Origin: Mycobacterium sp.
GTDB lineage: Bacteria; Actinomycetota; Actinomycetes; Mycobacteriales; Mycobacteriaceae
NCBI RefSeq assembly: GCF_025965855.1
Contig: NZ_JAOPWB010000162.1
Span: 1 to 64,000 of the forward strand
Direction of reading: 5' to 3'
Length of the DNA: 64,000 nucleotides
In this document: piece after piece, positions 24,748-33,852 of the stretch
Position numbering within the stretch: the first letter of the stretch is position 1
Layout: each line of letters starts with the position of its first letter
Position numbers and translations under genes: made by a program
Notes under the pieces: generated by a model
What the model was told of the DNA's origin: nothing
What the model saw: only the letters and a program-made list of their open reading frames with translations
Database searches by the model: none

Positions 24748-26052
24748 TCAAAATCCGCACGGGGCACCGTTTCCCAGGTAGGCCAGCCCGGCGGCTTGCA
24801 CGGCGGCCGGGTCGAGTGTGTTCCTGGTATCCAGGACCAGCGCCAGTGGCGCGTCTCGCGCGATGGCATGCCAATCGAGGTTACGAAACTGCGGCCACTC
24901 GGTCAGCACCACGATCGCCTCCGCCGCCTTGGCGGCCCGATACGGGTCATCCACGGCGGTCACCCGGGCCCGTTGCAGAGCAGTGGGATCGAGGTTCGGC
25001 AGTTGCGGGTCATAACCCATCACCTGGGCGCCGTCCTCGGCAAGTTTCAGGCAGGCGGCCAGCGCGGGGGAATCCCGCGTGTCGCCGGTCGCGGCCTTGA
25101 ATGTCAACCCCAACGCGGTGATTCGGCAGCCGGTCAGCGGCCGACCGATCCGGTGCCGCAGTGCCGTGGCGATCCGTGGGGCCTGGGCGGTATTGGTGCG
25201 CCGCGCCGCCTCGACTTCGACGAACGAGACGCCGTGACGGCGAGCCGTGTGCAGCAGCGCCGCGGTGTCCTTCGGGAGGCAGGAACCGCCCCAACCCGGG
25301 CCGGGCCGCAGGAAATCCGGCCCGATCCGGCGATCGGCACCCATGCAACCGGTGACGTCGCCGATGTCGGCACCGACGCGCGCGCACAGGGTGGCCAGCG
25401 AATTCGCGTAGGAGAGTTTGACGGCCAGGAAAGCGTTGCTTGCGTACTTGGCCAGTTCGGCACTCTCCGGACTCATCCGCAGTACGAGTTCGGCGCCCAG
25501 CCCGTACGAGCGTTGCACCACCCCGGCCGCCGACTCGTCGTGGGTGCCGATGACCAGTCGGTCGGGGTGACGGAAATCGTGGACGGCTCGGCCCTCGCGC
25601 AGAAACTCGGGTGTGGAGACGACGCGAATCTCCTTGTCGCGCAGGCGATCGGCCATGGCGGAGGTGGTGCCGACGGGAACCGTCGACTTCAACGCCACGA
25701 TGGCGCCGCGCCGCACGACGTTGCCGAGCCGGTCGACCGCCGACCGCACCGCACCCAGGTCCGCCCGCCCGTTGTCGGCGCTGGGAGTGGGGACGCAAAC
25801 GAAGACGACGTCGCGATCGGCGAGCGCGCAGAAGTCGCCGCTGAAGGCCAGCACGCCACGGGCGAGCCCGTCGCGCAGCAGCTTTGGCAGCTCCGGCTCG
25901 TCGATTACCGGGATGCCGGCCGTCAGTTTTCGCACCCGTTCGGAGTCGATATCCACCGCCACCGTGTTCAGGCCCGCCGCGGCCACGCAGACGGCGGTGG
26001 TCAGACCGACGTAGCCGACGCCCACCACACCGACACGCGGCGCGTTATTCAT
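24748..26052 (-). CDS. UDP-glucose 6-dehydrogenase family protein
   Basis: This 434-residue nucleotide-sugar dehydrogenase oxidises a UDP-hexose twice to the uronic acid. The N-terminal NAD domain begins 'RVGVVGVGYVGLTTAV'. The catalytic Cys is in 'GWGGSCLPKDTAALL', and the C-terminal domain has 'ALGLTFKAATGDTRDSPA'. UDP-glucose to UDP-glucuronate is the likely reaction because a UDP-glucuronate decarboxylase-like gene starts the same operon (33853-34851). Its start ATG overlaps the stop of the GT9 gene by 4 bases (ATGA). It is the last gene of the nine-gene glycan operon. Confidence 0.88.
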   Translation of the reverse strand: MNNAPRVGVVGVGYVGLTTAVCVAAAGLNTVAVDIDSERVRKLTAGIPVIDEPELPKLLRDGLARGVLAFSGDFCALADRDVVFVCVPTPSADNGRADLGAVRSAVDRLGNVVRRGAIVALKSTVPVGTTSAMADRLRDKEIRVVSTPEFLREGRAVHDFRHPDRLVIGTHDESAAGVVQRSYGLGAELVLRMSPESAELAKYASNAFLAVKLSYANSLATLCARVGADIGDVTGCMGADRRIGPDFLRPGPGWGGSCLPKDTAALLHTARRHGVSFVEVEAARRTNTAQAPRIATALRHRIGRPLTGCRITALGLTFKAATGDTRDSPALAACLKLAEDGAQVMGYDPQLPNLDPTALQRARVTAVDDPYRAAKAAEAIVVLTEWPQFRNLDWHAIARDAPLALVLDTRNTLDPAAVQAAGLAYLGNGAPCGF

Positions 26053-27017
26053 GCCGTCTCCCTTAAGATTTCGCGGCTTGCCGCCAGCACCCTGTCAACC
26101 GTGATCACAAGAAGCCCTTCGTGCGGCACGTCGGCGTGCGGGTCACCGACACCGCCCGTCCACAGCGCGATAAGGGGGGCCGGACCGCGCGGCCCCCAAC
26201 GGCCGGGAGCGGTGGGACCGAACAGCACCACCGACGCCGTGCCGGTCGAGGCGGCCAGATGAGCCACCCCGGTGTCCCCGCAGATCACCAGCCGGCTGTC
26301 ACTGATCAGCGCGACCAACGCGGTCAGGTCCAGCAGGCCGGCCACCACCGCGGTCCGCGGCAAGCGGGCCGCACGGGCGACCTCGTGGGCGAGCCCGAAT
26401 TCCCCGGCCGATCCCGTGATGACGATTTCGTGGCCCTCATCGCGCAGCGCGGACGCCACCGCCGCGAACCGGTCTGCTGGCCATTGCCGCGCCGGCGCCG
26501 AGGCCCCGGGGTGGATCACGACCGCGCCAATTCGATCGGGATGTACCGTGGGTCGCGGCAGCCTCACGTTGTCCGCTTCACAAGGGATTCCGGCCCATTC
26601 CAGCAGGGCACACCAGCGATGCACTTCGTGCACGTCGGTGCGCCACGGTGGTCCGGCCAGGGCGGGATGGTGGCGATGGCAATGAGTGAGCACCGTGTGG
26701 GGCCGCCAGGCGAGCAAATGGTCGATGCTCTGCGGCCCGCACCCATGCAGATTGACCGCCAGCTCCGGCGGCTGCGGCAGCGGTTGCAGGTCGCCCAGGC
26801 GCGCGGTCGGCAGCACGTCGTCGACGGCTCCGGTGAGCAAGGCGAGTTCGCGGTAGCGGGAGGGGGCGGCGAGCATCACCCGCGCCTCGGGGTAATGCCG
26901 GCGCAGTCCCCGCAGGGCGGGCACCCCCGTCAGTAAGTCACCGAGCCCCAAGGCGCGCAGCACCACGATGGTTTCGCCTCCGTCGGTGCTGAGGTCGGCC
27001 TGCGGGCCTATGGCCAC
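26049..27017 (-). CDS. Glycosyltransferase family 9 (heptosyltransferase-like)
   Basis: This 322-residue GT-B enzyme of family 9 has N-terminal 'ETIVVLRALGLGDLLTGVPALRGLRRHYPEAR' and C-terminal sugar-nucleotide site elements 'IHPGASAPARQWPADRFAAVA' and 'VICGDTGVAHLAASTGTASVVLFGPTAP'. GT9 enzymes normally transfer heptose from ADP-heptose, and GmhA/HldE in the same operon would supply that donor. The GTG at 27017 has GGAG upstream and overlaps the SDR stop codon by 10 bases. A second GT9 gene is at 29692. The acceptor is unknown because mycobacteria have no lipopolysaccharide. Confidence 0.83.
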   Translation of the reverse strand: MAIGPQADLSTDGGETIVVLRALGLGDLLTGVPALRGLRRHYPEARVMLAAPSRYRELALLTGAVDDVLPTARLGDLQPLPQPPELAVNLHGCGPQSIDHLLAWRPHTVLTHCHRHHPALAGPPWRTDVHEVHRWCALLEWAGIPCEADNVRLPRPTVHPDRIGAVVIHPGASAPARQWPADRFAAVASALRDEGHEIVITGSAGEFGLAHEVARAARLPRTAVVAGLLDLTALVALISDSRLVICGDTGVAHLAASTGTASVVLFGPTAPGRWGPRGPAPLIALWTGGVGDPHADVPHEGLLVITVDRVLAASREILRETA

Positions 27018-27712
27018 GACGACTCCGTGGCGGCACAGACCACCATTTCGCGCACCTCGCATCCGGCGGGCTGGGAGAGAGCGAAAAGCACGGCCTCGGC
27101 GACGTCCTCGGGCCGGTTGAGCTTGGCGTCCGCCGGTGGCTTGTACTGGTCGGGCCGGCCGTCGAAGAACGCGGTGTGCATGCCACCGGGAATGAGCAGC
27201 GTCACGCCGACCTCGCCCGCGAGTTCGGCCGCGAGCGCGCGGGTGAAGCCAACGACCCCGAATTTGGATGCGCAGTAGGCAGTGGCATCGCTGACCGCCT
27301 TGATGCCCAGCGTCGAGGCGCACGTGACAATGCGCCCACCGGTCGACCTCAGGTACGGCAGCGCGGCGCGAACGACGGCGGCGGTGCCGATCAGGTTGAC
27401 GGCGATGACCTGTTCCCATTCCTTGGCCGGCACTTGCTCGAGCGTGCCGCAGCAGTCGATGCCCGCCGCGGTGAAGACACCGGTGATGCGGCCGCCCACC
27501 CGTTCGGCCAGCGACTCGACGGCAGTGGCAACCGCGCTGGTGTCAGCCAGGTCGGCGGCCACGTACGGCACGTCCGAGGCTGCCGAGGCGGGCGGCTTCT
27601 TGTCGATCACCAGCGGCACGCCGCCGCGCCGGAGCACGGCGGCCACGGTGGCCGCGCCAAGGCCGGACGAGCCGCCGGTGATGAGCACGCCGTCAAGTGG
27701 TTGTGCCGTCAT
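27008..27712 (-). CDS. SDR oxidoreductase in the heptose operon
   Basis: This 234-residue classical SDR has cofactor turn 'VLITGGSSGLGAATVA', 'AADLADTS', 'FTAAGIDCCG', Ser in 'IVTCASTLG', and catalytic 'YCASKFGVVGF'. It lacks the extended SDR features of HldD heptose epimerase, so it is not an obvious HldD. It lies one base after the hldE stop codon and overlaps the downstream GT9 gene, so translation is probably coupled. It may oxidise or reduce a sugar or its carrier; the substrate cannot be read from the sequence. Confidence 0.83.
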   Translation of the reverse strand: MTAQPLDGVLITGGSSGLGAATVAAVLRRGGVPLVIDKKPPASAASDVPYVAADLADTSAVATAVESLAERVGGRITGVFTAAGIDCCGTLEQVPAKEWEQVIAVNLIGTAAVVRAALPYLRSTGGRIVTCASTLGIKAVSDATAYCASKFGVVGFTRALAAELAGEVGVTLLIPGGMHTAFFDGRPDQYKPPADAKLNRPEDVAEAVLFALSQPAGCEVREMVVCAATESSWP

Positions 27713-27713
27713 A

Positions 27714-29129
27714 TCAAGACCTTTCGGTGAGTGTGCGGGCGGAAGTCGCCGCGGCGATCAGGCGGGAAGAGGAGTAACCGGCCACCGTGGGCAGGATGAT
27801 CACCGTGCCGCCGTGGCGTTGCACGGTTTCGGTTTCGGGGAGCTCGCCGGCCTCGTAGTCCCCGCCCTTCACCCAGATGTTGGGCCGCAGGGTGTCCAGC
27901 AAGCGCTCGGGGGTGGGTCCGTCGAAGATCGCCACGGCGTCGACGCACGCGAGCGCGGCCAGGACCCGGGCGCGGTCGACGTCGCGCATCACCGGCCGTC
28001 CGGTGCCCTTGAGCGCCCGCACCGACTTGTCCGAATTGACCAGGACTATCAGGGCGTCGCCGAGTTCGCGGGCCTGTCGAAGCAGCCGAACGTGTCCGGT
28101 GTGCAAGAGGTCGAAGCAACCGCCGGCGGCCACCACCGATCGTCCGTCGCGCCGCAGCCGTTCGGCCAGGGCGATCGCGTCGACCGCAACGGTATCCTCG
28201 AATTGCGTTTCGGCGGAAAGGATGTCGGCGCCGTGGCGGGGGACCGGCGTCGAGACCGCGGCCGCGCCGCCCGCGGCCACGAACCGGGCTGCGTCGGCGA
28301 CCGCCGCTTCGACCGCGGCGACGGGGTCGGCACCGGCGCCCAGGGCCACGGCCGCGGCGACAGCAAACCGGTCTCCTGCCCCGCAGACATCGGCCGCGCC
28401 CGCCGCCGCGCCCGCCGGGATTCCCACGTGGTGGGCGCCCAGCCGCCGTCCGTGCACGCGTGCGCCACGGGCACCGCGGGTGACGCACACCGCGCCGGCA
28501 CCCCACTTCCGCAGCAGCACCTCAGCGGCGTCGCCCGCGACATCGCCGCAAAAGTGGCGCGCCTCTTCGTCGTTCGGGGTCACCAGGGCGCATCCGGGCA
28601 CCGGCGGCGCGCCGCGCGGATGTGGGTCCCAGACCACGGGGACGCGGGACGCCGCTTCCGTCAGCGCCTGGCGGACGGCGGGCAGCGCCGTCAAGCCCGC
28701 GCCGTAATCGGCGACACAAATCGCGCGGGCGCCGGCCAAGGTTTCCCCGACCTCAACCGGAAGCCGGTGGTTCACGGGGGCGCCGTCACCCCGGTCGAGC
28801 CGGAGCATCGACTGACCCCGCGCCCGTATCCTCGTCTTGGTCACGGTGGTCCCGGTCATCGGTAACGCAAGCACCGTGACTCCCGCGGCCGCGAGCAGGC
28901 CGCGCAGCCGTCGGCCCGCGTCGTCGTCGGCGATGCCGGTGATCAACGCCACGCCGGTCTCGGTTCGGGCCGCCAGCACGGCCGCCAGCCCGGCGCCCCC
29001 CGGCCGTTGTACGAGCCGTTCGGCGTCGACCACCGGCACCGGAGCCTCGGGGCTCAGCCGTGTCGCCGAGCCCAACACGTCGATGTCGAGGATCGAATCA
29101 CCAATGATGACAAGGGGTTTGGCGGTCAC
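27714..29129 (-). CDS. hldE: Bifunctional heptose 7-phosphate kinase / heptose 1-phosphate adenylyltransferase
   Basis: This 471-residue fusion makes ADP-D-glycero-beta-D-manno-heptose. Residues ~1-310 are a PfkB-family kinase ('ERLVQRPGGAGLAAVLAAR' and the catalytic 'DVCGAGDRFAVAAAVAL'). Residues ~340-471 are a cytidylyltransferase-like domain with the HxGH motif in 'GCFDLLHTGHVRLLRQAR' and the C-terminal 'GYSSSRLI'. The arrangement and length match HldE/RfaE of Gram-negative LPS synthesis. The GTG at 29129 follows GAGAGGAAAC and overlaps the gmhA stop (GTGA). M. tuberculosis instead carries the GDP-heptose-type set (HddA), so the ADP route here is notable. Confidence 0.9.
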   Translation of the reverse strand: MTAKPLVIIGDSILDIDVLGSATRLSPEAPVPVVDAERLVQRPGGAGLAAVLAARTETGVALITGIADDDAGRRLRGLLAAAGVTVLALPMTGTTVTKTRIRARGQSMLRLDRGDGAPVNHRLPVEVGETLAGARAICVADYGAGLTALPAVRQALTEAASRVPVVWDPHPRGAPPVPGCALVTPNDEEARHFCGDVAGDAAEVLLRKWGAGAVCVTRGARGARVHGRRLGAHHVGIPAGAAAGAADVCGAGDRFAVAAAVALGAGADPVAAVEAAVADAARFVAAGGAAAVSTPVPRHGADILSAETQFEDTVAVDAIALAERLRRDGRSVVAAGGCFDLLHTGHVRLLRQARELGDALIVLVNSDKSVRALKGTGRPVMRDVDRARVLAALACVDAVAIFDGPTPERLLDTLRPNIWVKGGDYEAGELPETETVQRHGGTVIILPTVAGYSSSRLIAAATSARTLTERS

Positions 29130-29695
29130 GCCGTTTCCTCTCGCAGCAGCACGTCGTCGAGCGCCAGGCACAATCCGTGGATCAGCATCAAGTGGATCTC
29201 CTGCACGGTGGCCGTGGTCGGGGCGTCCACGCAGATGGCCTCGTCGCACATGGCGGCCAGCACGTTGGGCTCCGGCCCGGTCAGCGCCCACGTCAGCATG
29301 CCGATGTCTTGGGCCGCTTTGGCCGCGGCCAGCACGTTGCGACTGGTGCCGCTGGTGGACAGAGCCACCAGCACGTCGCCGGGCCGCCCGTGCGCCCGGA
29401 CCCCGCGCGCGAACATCTCCTCCTCGCCGTAGTCGTTGACGATCGCGGTCAACGCCGACGTGTCGGCGTGTAAGGCGATGGCCGACAGCGGTATTCGCTC
29501 CTCGCGAAAGCGGCCGACGATTTCGGCGGTAAGATGCTGCGCCTCCGCCGCGCTGCCGCCGTTCCCGCACGCGAGCAGGCGGCCCCCGCTCGTCAGCACC
29601 CACGCGAGCTGTTGGCCCCAGCCACGCAGCCGGACCGCCTCGGAGCTGGTGCGGCCCACCGCGTCTCGCAGCGCATCGAAGTGCATCTCGATCAT
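29126..29695 (-). CDS. gmhA: Sedoheptulose 7-phosphate isomerase GmhA
   Basis: This 189-residue SIS-domain isomerase turns sedoheptulose 7-phosphate into D-glycero-D-manno-heptose 7-phosphate, the first step of heptose synthesis. Family features are 'LLACGNGGSAAEAQHLTAEIVGRF', 'LSTSGTSRNVLAAAK' for phosphate binding, and 'TATVQEIHLMLIHGLC', which carries the active-site His and Glu. The size is normal for GmhA. It overlaps the upstream GT9 stop (ATGA) and the downstream hldE start (GTGA), placing it firmly in the operon. Confidence 0.9.
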   Translation of the reverse strand: MIEMHFDALRDAVGRTSSEAVRLRGWGQQLAWVLTSGGRLLACGNGGSAAEAQHLTAEIVGRFREERIPLSAIALHADTSALTAIVNDYGEEEMFARGVRAHGRPGDVLVALSTSGTSRNVLAAAKAAQDIGMLTWALTGPEPNVLAAMCDEAICVDAPTTATVQEIHLMLIHGLCLALDDVLLREETA

Positions 29696-30708
29696 GGCGT
29701 TCCTCCTTCATTGACCGCGGCGAGCAGTTCGGCGTCGGTGATGTGGTCCAGGCAGGGATGGCCCGGCACCGGGCAGATCCGGGCACGGCTGTCGCGACAC
29801 GGTGCAGATTGATTGCCCAGCACCGTCACCCGGCGCCCGAAGGGCCGCCACTGCGCGGCCGGCACCACCGGCGCGAACAATGACACCGCCGGCGTGCCGA
29901 CGGCGGCGGCCAGGTGCGCCGGCCCGGTGTTCGGAACCACGACCGCGTCCGCCGCCGCAAACACCGCCGCCAGTTCGGCTAGGCTGGTCCGGCCACCCAG
30001 GTCCACCGCGAGGTCGCCCGCGACGTCGGCGGTGAGCGCCGCCTCCTCGGGGCCGCCGGTGACCACGACCCGGTGGCCGGCCCCGACCAGCGCCGCCACC
30101 ATGGCGGCGCTGCGCGCCCGGCTCGGCCGCCGGGCCGGCACCGCGGCCCCGGGATGGAACACCACGAACGGGCCGGCGCCGATCCGGCTCGCCAACCTCG
30201 GACACAGCGGATCGACGGTACGGATCCGCAGCGCGCCGTCGTCACCGGCGGGCAGTTGGCAACCCGCCGCCTCGGCGAGCGATAGCGCCCGCCTCGGCTC
30301 CGGGATCCCCGTCGGCACGCGGTGCCGCAGATCGAGCAGGGTGCCGGGGTAGTCCGCGCAGATCGCACCCACCCAGGGCACCGACGCCATCCGGCACAAC
30401 AACGCCAACGGCAGCGGAGACTGGTGAAACGACGTGAAGATGTAGGCCTTGGTGGGCGCGATATCGCGCAGCTGCTTGATCACCGCATCGGCATGTGCGG
30501 CCGTCAATTCCGGTGCGTCGAAATCCACCCAGGGCGCCTGCCATTCGAGGATCTCGTCGACGCCCGGCAGCAGTTCGGCGGCATCGCGTCCGCGCGGTCC
30601 GGCCAGCATCACCACCCGGTCGTGGCAATTGGCCACCGCGCGCACCGCCGGGCCGGTGATCAGCACGTCGCCGGCGCTATCGAGGCGGGCCACGACGGCG
30701 GTATTCAC
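29692..30708 (-). CDS. Glycosyltransferase family 9 (heptosyltransferase-like)
   Basis: This 338-residue GT9 enzyme begins 'VNTAVVARLDSAGDVLITGPAVRAVA'. The donor site region is 'FVVFHPGAAVPARRPS' and 'VVVPNTGPAHLAAAVGTPAVSLFAPVVPA'. A C-terminal cysteine cluster ('CRDSRARICPVPGHPC') is seen in many actinobacterial GT9 proteins and may bind a metal. The GTG at 30708 is preferred over the one at 30714: AAGGGA is then 6 bases away and the start forms the same GTGA overlap seen across this operon. It probably adds heptose from ADP-heptose to an unknown acceptor. Confidence 0.83.
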   Translation of the reverse strand: MNTAVVARLDSAGDVLITGPAVRAVANCHDRVVMLAGPRGRDAAELLPGVDEILEWQAPWVDFDAPELTAAHADAVIKQLRDIAPTKAYIFTSFHQSPLPLALLCRMASVPWVGAICADYPGTLLDLRHRVPTGIPEPRRALSLAEAAGCQLPAGDDGALRIRTVDPLCPRLASRIGAGPFVVFHPGAAVPARRPSRARSAAMVAALVGAGHRVVVTGGPEEAALTADVAGDLAVDLGGRTSLAELAAVFAAADAVVVPNTGPAHLAAAVGTPAVSLFAPVVPAAQWRPFGRRVTVLGNQSAPCRDSRARICPVPGHPCLDHITDAELLAAVNEGGTP

Positions 30709-32207
30709 CGGCACTCCCTTAGCACTAAAGACACCGCGTCACTGAGGGTTTCGGCCACCCGCGCATGGGCGCGGGCGTGGTGGATTTCCGCGGGCAGGGT
30801 GCGCGTGGTCGGCACCAGCACGGCCTGTGCGTCGGCGGCCAGGGCCGCCTCCACATCGCCCCCGGTGTCGCCGATCAGCACGCACCGCGCCGGCGGCACC
30901 GCCAGCGCCTCGGCCGCCGCCAGCACCATCCCGGGCTGCGGCTTGCGGCACCCGCAGCCGTCCGCCTCGCCGTGCACGCACACCTGCCAGGAGTCGAACG
31001 GCCCGAGGACCTCATTGACCCGGGCGTTCACGGCGGTGAGCTGGTCCGCACTGATCAGCCCGCGCGCCACGCCGGACTGATTGGTCACGACCGCGAGCAG
31101 CAGGCCCCGCCGGCGCAGGCGGGCCAGGGCCCGGCCGGCATCGCGGGTGGGCCGCACACCCGCGGGGTCGTTGAGATACGGCCGGTCGACGATCAGGGTG
31201 TCGTCGCGGTCCAGCAGCACGGCCAGCGGCGGATCGCGCCGGGCCCGGCGAACCGCCCACTCGCCGGCCAGTCGGTGCGCCACCGCGACCGGCGGGATAA
31301 GGGCGCTGCTCACCGAAAGGCGAAGCGCCTCAACGGCGGAGCGCGGGCCGCTGCGCCAGCGCCTGGCCGCGAACTCGGCTGTGAGCGCCAGCCACAGCGC
31401 CGCGGCGGCGCGGGCCCCGATGCCACGGCGCGGCAGCCCGGAAGCGGTGGCCGCGATGGCTAGGGCGCCGGCCGCGGTGGTCGCGATGTGCGCCGGCATC
31501 CTGCCCGGCCCCTCGCCGATCTTGGCGCGCCAGGATCGGCCGTGCTTGCGACGCATCAGCGCGTTGTCGCGGTTACCGACCTGCGCGCGCACGCTCGACC
31601 ACCAGCCGGCGGGGGCGACGGGATGGCTGCAGCGACGGGCGCCGCGGGCAATCTGCCCGCCGGCCTCCACGATCCGCAGCGCCAGGTCCGAATCTTCGCG
31701 GTAGGCGCGCGGGAACCGCTCGTCGAAGCCCCCGACGGCCACCAGCACGTCGCGGCGATACGCCATGTCGGCGGTGATCCACCGCGCCTCGGACAGCCGC
31801 AGGGTCCGCCGCTCGTCGTCGGTGGGCCGGCGGGAGGCCTCCGTCGGCACCTCGATGACCGCCTGGGAGCCGCCGGCACCCGCCGCGTCGGAGGCGCGCA
31901 GATCGGTCGCCACGGCCCATCTCCACCACGCGTCCGGCAGCACATCGTCGTCGAGAAAGCACACCCAGCGCACGGTGGTGGCCCGCCATCCCACGTTGCG
32001 CGCCGCGGCCGGCCCCCGCCCGCCGCTGCGCAGCACCCGCACCGGAAGCCCGGCGGTGACCGGAAGGTCGGTAACCGGCTCGGGCCGGTCGTCGACCAGC
32101 ACCACCTCCGCCGGCGCAGGACCGGATCCCCGCTCCAGCGCGATGAGCAAGCGGCGCAGGGAGTCCCGGCCGATGGTGGGCACCACGATCGCGTAATCGG
32201 GTGTCAT
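30705..32207 (-). CDS. GT2 glycosyltransferase fused to GmhB-type HAD phosphatase
   Basis: This 500-residue two-domain protein has a GT-A glycosyltransferase at residues ~1-240: 'YAIVVPTIGRDSLRRLL', 'AARNVGWRATTVRWVCFLDDDVLPD' with the DDD metal site, and 'FDERFPRAYREDSDLALRI'. A basic linker follows at ~240-325. Residues ~325-500 are a HAD phosphatase with 'LLDRDDTLIVD' and the GmhB zinc loop 'CVHGEADGCGCRKPQPGM'. GmhB removes the 7-phosphate from heptose 1,7-bisphosphate, the step between the two HldE activities. Fusion of this step to a glycosyltransferase is unusual. ATGA overlap with the carbamoyltransferase stop. Confidence 0.85.
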   Translation of the reverse strand: MTPDYAIVVPTIGRDSLRRLLIALERGSGPAPAEVVLVDDRPEPVTDLPVTAGLPVRVLRSGGRGPAAARNVGWRATTVRWVCFLDDDVLPDAWWRWAVATDLRASDAAGAGGSQAVIEVPTEASRRPTDDERRTLRLSEARWITADMAYRRDVLVAVGGFDERFPRAYREDSDLALRIVEAGGQIARGARRCSHPVAPAGWWSSVRAQVGNRDNALMRRKHGRSWRAKIGEGPGRMPAHIATTAAGALAIAATASGLPRRGIGARAAAALWLALTAEFAARRWRSGPRSAVEALRLSVSSALIPPVAVAHRLAGEWAVRRARRDPPLAVLLDRDDTLIVDRPYLNDPAGVRPTRDAGRALARLRRRGLLLAVVTNQSGVARGLISADQLTAVNARVNEVLGPFDSWQVCVHGEADGCGCRKPQPGMVLAAAEALAVPPARCVLIGDTGGDVEAALAADAQAVLVPTTRTLPAEIHHARAHARVAETLSDAVSLVLRECR

Positions 32208-33844
32208 CGCCGTCGCCGGAGCACATAGGGGCCGATGGCCAGCACGTCGATGGGGGAACTGCCGAAGACCTCGAGGGCATCGCGCGGGCTGTCCACCATC
32301 GGCCGCCCGGCGGTGTTGAAGCTCGTGTTGACGACCACCGGGACCCCGGTGCGCTGGGCGAAGCGGCTGATCGTCGCGTGCAGGCGCGGATCCGCGGCTT
32401 GGTCGACGGTCTGGATTCGTGCCGTGCCGTCGACATGGGTGACCGCGGGGATGCGGTCGCGCCAGTTCTCGGCGACGTCGTGCACGAACAGCATGTACGG
32501 GCTGGGCAGCGGTCCGCGAGAGAAGATTTCGGCGGCCCGCTCGGCCAGCACCATCGGGGCGACGGGCCGGAACTGCTCGCGGCCCTTGACCGCGTTGAGG
32601 CGCTCCAGGTTGGCGGGATGACGCGGGTCGGCCAGCAGCGAGCGGCCGCCGAGGGCCCGCGGCCCAAATTCGGCGCGGCCCTGGAACCATCCGACCAACC
32701 GGTTGTCGGCCAGCGCGTCGCCGATCGCGGCGGCCGGGTCGGGTGGCCGTTCGTAGCCGACGGCCGCGTCGTCGAGCGCCGCCCGGATCTGGTCGTCGGA
32801 CCAGCCGCGGCCCAGTTGCGCCGCCGGCATCGGGGCGATCGGCTCGCCGAACGCGGCGGCCAGGCTGAGCGCCGCTCCCAGCGCCGTGCCCGAGTCACCG
32901 GCGGCCGGCTGAACCCACACCCGGTCGAAGCCGGACTCGGCGTAGATGCGCGTGTTGGCAACGCAATTCAGCGCCACGCCTCCCGCCAGGCACAGCGCGT
33001 CGCCGTCGGTGCGGTCGCGCAGCCACCCCACCAGCTCCAGCAGCACGTCTTCGACGACGCGCTGCACGCTGCAGGCGAGGTCGGCGTGCACGGGATCGAG
33101 CGTGCCTTCGTTCGGCCGGCGTGCGGGCGCCAAATCGTCCCATACGATCGGCTCGGTGCGGAACCCGCCGTCACCGCACGCGTAGACCCGCTCCCGCAGC
33201 GCCCCGGCGAACCGCGGGCTGCCGTAGGAGGCCATGGCCATCACCTTGTACTCGTCGCTGGAGCGGACGAAACCCAGATGCTCGGTGAGGCTTTCGTAAA
33301 GCAATCCCAGCGAGTGCGGCAGCGCCTGGGAGGCCAGCACGTCGAGCTTCTGGTCACGGTAGACACCGGCGAGCATCGACGTGCGTTCGCCGCGGCCGTC
33401 GACCACCAGCACCGCCGTGTCGGGATGCGGTGAGGCGAGCGCCGTGGACGCCGCGTGCGCGACATGGTGGCGGACGTGGCACACCGCGGCGGGGTTGAGG
33501 CCGGGCACGGCCGACGCCAGGAAGCGCGGGGCGCGCTCCGCGTACATGGTGCGCAGGTGCTCCCAGTCCCGGTCGAGCCCGGCCGGGTCGAGGGGTTCCT
33601 CCTGCATCAGGGCCGGGTCGTAGGAGTATCCGACCGCGTCGATGTCGCCCGCGTCCAGCCCGGAGTGATCCAGGCACCACCGGATGGCGCCGACGGGAAG
33701 TTCCCACGTGGAGAACGGGACCGCCTGCTTACCGTGCTTGCGCCGTGAGAAGCGCTCTTCCTCAGCGGCCGCTACCACCTCGCCGTCGACCACCAGGGCC
33801 GCGGCCGAGTCGTGGAACACCGCGTTAACGCCGAGAATCCGCAC
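32204..33844 (-). CDS. NodU/CmcH-family carbamoyltransferase
   Basis: This 546-residue enzyme has a Kae1/TsaD-like N-terminal domain and a C-terminal carbamoyltransferase domain. The N-terminal part shows 'ILGVNAVFHDSAAALVVDG', 'VCHVRHHVAHAAS' with the metal-binding histidines, and 'ALCLAGGVALNCVANTRI'. The C-terminal part shows 'GRAEFGPRALGGRSLLADPR' and 'VVVNTSFNTAGRPMV'. The family moves a carbamoyl group from carbamoyl phosphate through carbamoyl-AMP onto a hydroxyl of a sugar or antibiotic. Here the acceptor is probably a sugar of the cluster's glycan. The GTG at 33844 follows AGGAGG by 4 bases; 8 bases separate it from the epimerase gene. Confidence 0.9.
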   Translation of the reverse strand: MRILGVNAVFHDSAAALVVDGEVVAAAEEERFSRRKHGKQAVPFSTWELPVGAIRWCLDHSGLDAGDIDAVGYSYDPALMQEEPLDPAGLDRDWEHLRTMYAERAPRFLASAVPGLNPAAVCHVRHHVAHAASTALASPHPDTAVLVVDGRGERTSMLAGVYRDQKLDVLASQALPHSLGLLYESLTEHLGFVRSSDEYKVMAMASYGSPRFAGALRERVYACGDGGFRTEPIVWDDLAPARRPNEGTLDPVHADLACSVQRVVEDVLLELVGWLRDRTDGDALCLAGGVALNCVANTRIYAESGFDRVWVQPAAGDSGTALGAALSLAAAFGEPIAPMPAAQLGRGWSDDQIRAALDDAAVGYERPPDPAAAIGDALADNRLVGWFQGRAEFGPRALGGRSLLADPRHPANLERLNAVKGREQFRPVAPMVLAERAAEIFSRGPLPSPYMLFVHDVAENWRDRIPAVTHVDGTARIQTVDQAADPRLHATISRFAQRTGVPVVVNTSFNTAGRPMVDSPRDALEVFGSSPIDVLAIGPYVLRRRR

Positions 33845-33852
33845 CGCACCTC

